A DNA stretch of 24,795 nt from Symsagittifera roscoffensis (Eukaryota > Xenacoelomorpha > Acoela > Convolutidae), in the NCBI RefSeq assembly GCF_963678635.1, contig NW_026970647.1:1-24795 (forward strand), written 5' to 3'. The notes under the pieces are model-generated. The model saw only the letters and a list, made by a program, of their open reading frames with translations, was not told the DNA's origin and searched no databases. Below, in pieces: positions 19,889 through 24,795 of this stretch (positions are counted from its first letter, which is position 1; each line of letters begins with the position of its first letter). Made by a program: the position numbers and the translations under genes.

Positions 19889-20243
19889 TTTATCTTGTCA
19901 AAAATGTCTTTGCGGGAGCGACGAAGTTTTGAACTACTTTTTCGAGAAATGACTCTTCTTGTTCTACGCTTGGATTTCTTTTGTCCACCTCCCAACTGTT
20001 TTCGAACTGTTTTTGTTCCAACAACTTTTGCAAATGTTTTGAGTTTTTTTCGTCCACTGACAACTTCTCCAACCTCTGGAGCACCAATTTCAAATAAATC
20101 TGCTCCGATTCTTTTTGCAGCCGGAACTTTAATAAAGGGAATTGCAGTTTTCCCAAGAGTTTGTGCAAGAGCACCAAAACCTCTTCCACGCTGTCTTGCA
20201 TGTCCACAAAAAAAGGAAAGTTAGCTGAAGTTTGAGCAACCAT
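19885..20243 (-). pseudogene. Small basic, glycine/lysine/arginine-rich core-like protein (one frameshift)
   Basis: The meaningful frame is 20220-19885 (111 codons), not the other open frame over the same DNA. It begins with an Arg/Gly-rich motif (ARQRGRGFGALAQTLG), has a small hydrophobic segment, and ends in a long basic tail (GGGQKKSKRRTRR then RKSSSKLRRSRK). The expected ATG at 20243 is in a different frame. The two are separated by a T7 run (20208-20214), so a one-base indel there is the likely break. Such proteins, lying just before the capsid gene, resemble the basic DNA-binding or membrane-active core proteins of adenoviruses and adintoviruses; that role is inferred from composition and position. 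Confidence 0.65.
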
Positions 20244-20260
20244 TTCGTATGAAGTATAAA

Positions 20261-21086
20261 TCAAAAAGGATTATCCGAAATCTTGCGAAACAAGAGAACA
20301 GCTCGTGTAATTCCTGCGGACACAAAAGGAATTTTTCCCCCGTAGTATCCCTCAGTTCTATTTTTATGCTGTGGAAAGAGTTTTTTAATAATTTTTTAAA
20401 TTGTAGATTTGTGAAGAATTGATAATTCATGTACTGTCCTGTAGATTTTATGTCTCCATTTTTTACTTTGGAAATGAAAGGAATACAACGCAGTAAAGGA
20501 GTTTTTGTATCGCCTACTATATTATATTCTGAAATATCACTTTAAATCATTAGGGAATGTGTTCTTATAATTCCGTAAGAATATTGAGGATAATGTGGTC
20601 CTTTTCCTTTCATTATAACACCTGTCTGATTTTGTTTTAAATCACAACCGAAAATGTGACTCAAACACCACTTTGAATTATAAACACTGATTGATCCTCA
20701 GGTAAATGAATGGCAACTTTTTGTGTAATCTTATTTACTGATACATAAATTCCGTTATACTCATATTTTTGTGCTCCTATACGTTTTCGAACTTTGTCAT
20801 TCATAGCTACAACTATATCAACAATACTTGGATACAATCCAGGTTCAATATGCATCGGTTGAATCTTTTTTTTTCCTCAGGACTTTCTCATCCATCTATG
20901 AAAGTAAACTTTCCGTCTGAAACGTTTTGGTACAATGAAGGGTACGATATTTCTGAAATAGCATTCTCCCATTCTCCTTTTATATTGTATTTGTTTCGGT
21001 AGAAAACTTGTACAGGAACTAAGACTATTATTCAGATATTGATTAAAAGAAGCATTAGAATCTAACTCAATGGTAAAAGAATCCAT
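20261..21086 (-). pseudogene. Polinton minor-capsid-like (penton-like) protein, broken
   Basis: The ATG at 21086 starts MDSFTIELDSN. About 275 codons follow in several frames. One frame includes the conserved Trp/Glu segment GEWENAISEI and YPS near 20985-20930, then a TGA at 20888-20890, then the clean stretch 20855-20661 (MHIEPGLYPSIVDIVVAMND). A further frame has a TAA at 20542-20544, and the gene ends at the TGA at 20261-20263. This N-terminal block followed by a beta-rich domain is typical of a virion protein coded next to the capsid gene in Polintons. I call it minor-capsid-like by position and general pattern, and am less sure of the exact structural role than of its Polinton origin. 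Confidence 0.65.
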
Positions 21087-21159
21087 GACAACTGATTGAT
21101 ACAAATTCAATTTAAAATATGACACACCTTTAATCTGAAGATTTTCTCAACTCTTTTTC

Positions 21160-22056
21160 ATAAAATTTTTCAAGAATTCATTCTTTTTCGAGATCTTTGT
21201 TGATGTATGTTGAAAGTTTTTTTTGTAGATTTTGCCGAAATTTAAAAAAGTTTGTCTGTAAACTGTGGCTTGTATCCTTTTCGGAACGGAATATCATTTT
21301 TCAAAATTTCTCCAATTTTGAATTTTGGTTTAAATTGTTTCATGAATGATTTGTTATACAATATTGATAAAAAGTCACCGTTTTTCACATCTCTGGGAGA
21401 TTTTCCAATTGATCATTTTTTTTGACAGTTCAAGGTAAAAACAAATTGTTTTACCATGATCTCCAATGTAACAATATATTATATGTTTTAAAGACTGAAT
21501 TGCTCTCTCTGCGAATGCAGCATTTGTTTCATTCATTGTTGAGTAAACTTCAATGTCTTTCTCCTGCAAAATTTTTTAAAAGTTCCCCCATTTTCTGTTC
21601 CTTTATCAACCCAAAGTTTTTCAGGAGTATTTTTTCGAGAAATCATTTTTCTGAAAGCAGCTTGTAAAGTGTCTTTGGCATAATTTGTTTTCAATGTTGA
21701 ACTCAAATTTGAACTCTGAAAAATCTCAAAAAAATATCTACAGCAACTAATAAATACTTGACTCCATTGTTTTGACTAGCTAACTTGTCTACAAAAGCCA
21801 GGTCCATACAGCAGATTTCATTGATCTATTTAGTAAAAGCTTGAAGTTTTCGGAAACACCTGATTAGTGGACCAATTTTTGTGTACGATGTCTTGGTTTG
21901 TAAAAACTTTTCTACTTTCTTTTTTGATAAACCAAGCGCTTTACTCAAGTTTTGAATAGAACCGTACGCAGCTCTGCCCCTAGAATACAATCTGTTTAGT
22001 CTTACCTTTTCAGATTTTGAAAGGAATCCAAGTTCCTCTATTTTTTGCTTTGGCAT
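21160..22056 (-). pseudogene. Polinton RVE-type (retrovirus-like) integrase, broken
   Basis: The ATG at 22056 overlaps the upstream gene by about 45 bases and opens a frame with an N-terminal helical domain (GLSKKKVEKFLQTKTSYTK). A TAG at 21826-21828 interrupts it. The catalytic core follows: first Asp in CCMDLAFVDKLA (codon 21802-21804), second Asp in LWVDKGTE (21605-21607), Glu in AFAERAIQSLK (21507-21509). The D-to-E distance of about 33 residues fits the DD(35)E plan. These three residues now lie in different frames, with further indels down to about 21160. In Polintons this enzyme inserts the element into host DNA. The 3' end is uncertain, and I cannot identify a chromodomain. Confidence 0.85.
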
Positions 22057-22420
22057 TCATGTTAATAACAAGTTTAGGGGGAAGTTTAGTTGCTCTCAAA
22101 ATAGTAAAGTAAATATCTGGAAAATCGGTATTTTTTCGCTTTAGTGCACACACAAAGTCTACAATAGACTATTTTGTATCTCGGTTGTCTAATATAATGT
22201 TGTCTGACTGGCTGAGTTTAATTCTAGGAGAATTCAAAATTAAATCAATTATGTGCTTTTTGTTGCTCGTTTTCAACCTTGCATTTACAACACTGTAAAC
22301 AGAATCAATTTTTTTTGGTACAATCTCCTCTTTTTCTTGCTTTTGTTCTAGTTTTTGTTTTCTTGGAAGTGTACTTTGTGATTGATAAACTGAGTACGGA
22401 ATTAAAGCAAACTGTTCCAT
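22010..22420 (-). pseudogene. Conserved small Polinton protein with one in-frame TAG
   Basis: The frame runs from the ATG at 22420 (MEQFALIPYSVYQSQ) to the TGA at 22010-22012, 136 codons, interrupted only by TAG at 22169-22171. The first half is Lys/Glu/Gln-rich with a likely helix. SPRIKLSQSDNIILDN comes before the TAG, and PDIYFTIL and NRGTWIPFKI come after it. I associate this pattern with a small protein coded just upstream of the integrase in many animal Polintons; its function is unknown. The first eight codons are repeated at the window's right edge (24699). Confidence 0.65.
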
Positions 22421-22509
22421 ACTATGTCAATCGTTTAATGACAAAAGGGGCGATCAATTGTAACCCTTTAGTTGAACTTAGAATAATTCTTCTTTTATTC
22501 TAGAGGAGT
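22398..22509 (-). repeat. Internal partner of the edge duplication
   Basis: It lies across the junction of the basic-protein gene (stop near 22495) and the start of the small Polinton gene at 22420. See the copy at 24677-24795. Confidence 0.8.
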
Positions 22510-22722
22510 TCTTTTTGTGTTAGTTCTGAAATTTTTTTTCAATATTTTATTACGTCTTCTTTCCGAAGATCTCGAAGCTCTCCTGTTAAAAGGTTTACTA
22601 TACACTCGCTCAGAAACTGAATGAAATCTTTTGGGCAATTGAGAATGAATTGTTTTCGAAGCCTTAGGGAAAAAGTTTGAAATTTTGGGAGAATAGAGAC
22701 GTATTGTGTACTCATCGTCCAA
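22495..22722 (-). CDS. Small arginine/lysine/serine-rich basic protein of the Polinton (75 codons)
   Basis: The frame is open without interruption but begins at TTG; no in-frame ATG exists downstream and a TAG lies just upstream. The first 15 residues are mixed (DDEYTIRLYSPKI). The rest is strongly basic, with RRASRSSERRRNK and KKNFRTNTKR, as in nucleic-acid-condensing proteins. It lies about ten bases after the ATPase stop. A core or DNA-packaging role is inferred from charge and neighbours. The TTG may be a decayed ATG, which would make it a pseudogene. Confidence 0.55.
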   Translation of the reverse strand: MDDEYTIRLYSPKISNFFPKASKTIHSQLPKRFHSVSERVYSKPFNRRASRSSERRRNKILKKNFRTNTKRTPLE

Positions 22723-22731
22723 AAAATTTGT

Positions 22732-23370
22732 CTATATTCCAGCTGGCAAGTAAAATTTTGTTAGAACTGAGCCACTATTAGAGCAATACCTAAGTGAATC
22801 AACTGTTTTTGGGGTGAAATCAATAAGTAAATGACCATAAGGAACGGATGTTGCATCTTGATACCACTCTTTCAATTGAGATCCTAGACCTAGTTGTTGA
22901 CTTAATGTAATGATTTGTAAAACATCCCTCGGCGAATTGAAAAAGACTATATGTGTTTTTTGTAACTCTACATCTCTTCCTAATTTGCTTAGATGAAATA
23001 AATTGTGTTTGATGTAAACTGTATTCAGTCCCCTGTGTCTCCCAGCAGTGCCAATTTTTACAAATTCTTTGGAGTTTAAAATTTTTTCGCAAGAATCATC
23101 AAATATAAGCAAATACTTAGTTCCGTTATTGCGAAGATTTTCAACCAAGTCAAAATCTACTCCTTGGATAAATTTAAGGTTGTTCCTTTGCAATTGACTT
23201 TATAAAGGTTGATAATGTTGATAAAAATAAAAAATCTTGTCAATTGCTGGTTGAAAAGTACCAATTTTCAACCAATCAAAAAAAGATGAGATTTTCCAGA
23301 TCCACTTGGTCCAACTAGTGAAATAAAAATTCGTTCATTGGTAGATGTTTTTTTATTCAGAGCTTTGGAC
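22732..23370 (-). pseudogene. Polinton packaging ATPase, FtsK/HerA type (broken)
   Basis: Walker A GPSGSGKS lies at 23289-23312, in a frame that hits TGA at 23268-23270; the likely indel is at the A7 run 23278-23284. The remainder is in the frame that ends with TAG at 22732-22734. It has a TAA at 23200-23202, then a clean stretch with Walker B LLIFDDSC (about 23112-23089) and the conserved VFFNSPRDV and KEWYQDATSVPYGHLLID. The start is unclear and overlaps the end of the upstream membrane-protein gene. The enzyme would pump DNA into the capsid. Motifs, order and length fit the Polinton/adintovirus ATPase very well. Confidence 0.88.
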
Positions 23371-23659
23371 AAGATAGAATATAACCGACGGTACTTGATA
23401 AGATAGCTACCCAAACTGTTGTTTCTTCATATGTTGTGGATAACATAATTCGAACGATTGCACATACTAGCATCAAAACTATAACAAAAATTGGCACAAA
23501 AAAAACTAAAAGAGATCTATTACATGCACGTCCAAACAAGTTCCATGATTTTCTTTCATGATTTTCTTCATCAAAAACAAAATTTCCTAAATTTACGGGC
23601 TTGTCATGTTGATCGACCGTTTTAACTCTAAAAAGAAAAAATTGACAATGAAATTTCAT
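23357..23659 (-). CDS. Two-helix membrane protein conserved in Polintons (100 aa)
   Basis: An uninterrupted frame runs from a true ATG at 23659. The first half is polar (FDEENHERKSWN). A strong membrane helix follows at about residues 50-70 (SLLVFFVPIFVIVLMLVCAI), then TTYEETTVWVAILSSTVGYI, a second hydrophobic segment reaching almost to the C-terminus. The ending and the overlap with the ATPase gene match what I know of a small membrane protein found beside the ATPase in animal Polintons, whose function is not established. The first 20 or so residues are rich in Phe and may not belong to the original gene. Confidence 0.6.
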   Translation of the reverse strand: MKFHCQFFLFRVKTVDQHDKPVNLGNFVFDEENHERKSWNLFGRACNRSLLVFFVPIFVIVLMLVCAIVRIMLSTTYEETTVWVAILSSTVGYILSCPKL

Positions 23660-23705
23660 TAAAGTTTGAAAATGGCACTATTAACAATCATAAAAGTTAC
23701 AATTT

Positions 23706-24247
23706 TTAAAAAAAACATCGAGTCCATGTTCCGTATGCAAATGATTTTCTTTCTGCACAGTGAATAGTTTTTGCATGACGAAATGGGTAGTTGCTACACC
23801 TCCGATCATATTCTTCATCTTTGAATATCAAACATTAGGGCAAGCTTAGTTGTCCAAATTATTAATCTTTGTTTCCAAAAATTCTGACAGAATCTTACAT
23901 TTTTCATAACCTTCTGCAAAATTTTCCGTTTCTGTGGCTTCTAGATTTTTCAATATTTTTTCAAGTTCAGTATATTTTTCGTAATCACTGCTCCAATTGA
24001 TTCCATGAAGATGCTGTGTACACTAAAAAGATTGAATTGTTGGTTTGAATTTTTTGGGAGGAAGAAAGGAGTATCCTACTGTTTGTCCATCTTTATAAAC
24101 TCCTAATTTTTTCACTATATTGCTTTCATTATATTCATTATCCAAAACAACTAGACTCATTCTGTCAACTGTTTTCTCTGGATTTTTTTGGTTAAACTGA
24201 TTAACAATCAAACAATGCATATACTGATGAAGCAAATATTTTAACAT
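23706..24247 (-). pseudogene. Conserved Polinton protein of unknown function (LHGINW / CSNYPFRH), broken
   Basis: The ATG at 24247 opens a frame with GVYKDGQTVGYSFLPPKKF, stopped by TAG at 24023-24025. The same frame continues through CTQHLHGINWSS and a helical GYEKCKILSEFLE to TAA at 23846-23848. After an indel, another frame holds RRCSNYPFRHAKTIHCAERK and ends at TAA 23706-23708. The Cys/His-rich C-terminus suggests metal binding. I know the pattern from uncharacterised animal Polinton proteins but cannot give it a function. It is the first complete gene of the block, with a CACGTG palindrome just upstream. Confidence 0.65.
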
Positions 24248-24266
24248 ATAAACAGAAAAATAGTCC

Positions 24267-24278
24267 GGTCACGTGACC
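24267..24278. promoter_or_regulatory. Perfect 12-bp palindrome GGTCACGTGACC (E-box)
   Basis: It lies 20-31 bases upstream of the ATG at 24247, the first gene of the - strand block. The core CACGTG is the binding site of many bHLH-type factors. A promoter role is inference. Confidence 0.4.
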
Positions 24279-24585
24279 AAGAAAGCATGAACTAGGGAGA
24301 CTAGGTCCAACATAACAATACCCAGGTCCTTTTTTTGTAGTAGATTTCACAGATCCAGCAGAGTTATGTGTAGAATTGCATGTAGTCTAAAAATTTGGGA
24401 CTTTTCAAAAAAGTAATCCATTCAGGAATTTCCGTATTCAATTAGTCTTTCAAAAGGAAATTTTTGGTCCATTTCTTTTGAGTTTATGTCCGGATCCAAA
24501 AAAATGCAGGTACAAAGAAATAAAATTTTTCTTTTTGTATTTGATGAGAAATCTTGCTTAGTAATCTCAAAAAATTCTTATAATT
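24279..24585. other. Degraded Polinton interval
   Basis: Short frames only. One on -, about 24375-24196, contains KKGPGYCYVGPS. This faintly recalls the glycine-rich Ca-binding loop of phospholipase A2-like domains found in some Polintons and parvoviruses, but the His-Asp active-site part is absent. Confidence 0.25.
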
Positions 24586-24699
24586 TCATTCAATTTCTGT
24601 GCGTTCTTTTTTTACAGTGCATTCGTAAATAATGATGCAAGATTTTTTTAAGGTCTCTACATAACCTAGTAATGAAGGAATTAAAACAAACTGTTCCAT
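24586..24699 (-). pseudogene. Truncated second copy of the conserved small Polinton protein
   Basis: The ATG at 24699 starts MEQFVLIP, matching the first eight codons of the gene at 22420 with one change. The sequence then diverges completely and stops at TGA 24586-24588 after 37 codons. The DNA upstream of the ATG is also duplicated. Confidence 0.6.
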
Positions 24700-24795
24700 A
24701 CTATGTCAATCGTTTAATGACAAAAGGGGCGATGATAGATATCAATGGTAACCCTTTAGTTGAACTATAATAATTCTTCTTTTATGTAGAGGAGT
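24677..24795 (-). repeat. Direct copy of 22398-22509 at the window edge
   Basis: The two share ACTGTTCCATACTATGTCAA and the following bases almost without change, apart from a short insertion after GGGGCGAT (GATAGATATC region) and small indels. The copy includes the end of the basic-protein gene and continues beyond the window. Confidence 0.8.

Larger units (their letters stand above)
17871..24795 (-). mobile_element. Decayed Polinton/Maverick (adintovirus-like) element, partial
   Basis: Eleven genes on one strand include the four marks of the group: adenain-like protease, double-jelly-roll capsid protein, FtsK/HerA-type packaging ATPase and RVE integrase. Tight spacing and overlapping ends (for example 18607/18602 and 19888/19885) fit a virus-like genome. 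PolB is missing from the window. Almost all genes are interrupted. The right edge (24677-24795) repeats 22398-22509, so a second copy or a rearrangement begins there. Confidence 0.9.

Noticed and set aside
19890-20264. 124-codon frame on - over the basic core-like gene
   Set aside because: Its body is a Leu/Lys/Glu-rich shadow. The overlapping frame 20220-19885 gives the Gly- and Arg-rich protein expected at this place in a Polinton.
22820-23092. 90-codon frame on - within the ATPase
   Set aside because: It is a shifted shadow of the stretch carrying the conserved ATPase motifs.
1-24795. CRISPR array, tRNA or rRNA genes, bacterial operon
   Set aside because: No regularly spaced repeats with unique spacers, no tRNA B-box-like GGTTCGA context and no rRNA blocks were seen. 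Gene structure and repeats are those of an animal genome.

Overview
The window looks like nuclear DNA of an AT-rich invertebrate animal. It has no bacterial gene layout, no Shine-Dalgarno-type operons, and no CRISPR array or tRNA that I could find. It does have a compact gene with a 75-nt GT-AG intron ending in TTTTCAG, dispersed LTR and foldback-like repeats, and a decayed Polinton/Maverick (adintovirus-like) element. An arthropod is my best guess, based on the secreted-peptide gene and its TATA/TCAG core promoter, but the phylum cannot be fixed from this sequence.

Layout. (1) 1-10150 is a nest of copies of one LTR-element family. Five LTRs lie on + (496-906, 5059-5434, 6807-7182, 7978-8386, 9774-10150). 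They surround a long internal region (907-5058) and a shorter deleted version (8387-9773). Two other repeats are woven in: R (1-495, 5435-6735) and F (7183-7632, 10151-10586). (2) 10587-13345 is single-copy. It holds a two-exon gene for a small secreted peptide (10935-11201) and a possible small membrane-protein gene (11468-11665). (3) 13346-16290 is repeat R on the opposite strand, partly duplicated in tandem, joined to a sixth LTR (15199-15575) and the 3' end of the LTR element. This is an inverted copy of about 4320-6287, so the single-copy island sits between two inverted arms of about 2 kb. (4) 16291-17290 carries short degenerate repeats, including an array built on GATGGTAAGTTTC, which looks like a splice donor. 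(5) 17871-24247 is a block of eleven genes, all on -, from a Polinton-type endogenous virus. Right to left these are: a conserved Polinton protein of unknown function, a two-helix membrane protein, a packaging ATPase, a basic protein, a conserved small protein, an RVE integrase, a minor-capsid-like protein, a basic core-like protein, the major capsid protein, a Cys-rich membrane protein and an adenain-like protease. No PolB is visible. At the right edge (24677-24795) a second copy of the basic-protein/small-protein junction begins.

Together the viral genes make up the virion-assembly and integration modules of a Polinton. Nearly every one carries in-frame stops and frameshifts, so I read the block as a fossil, although several frameshifts lie at A/T homopolymers and could be assembly errors. 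The LTR elements also look dead: no reverse transcriptase, protease or RNase H is recognisable. The features most worth pursuing are the peptide gene with its start codon cut off by an intron, the LTR elements whose 5' and 3' LTRs belong to different subtypes, the inverted duplication, the splice-donor-like array and the second Polinton copy at the edge.
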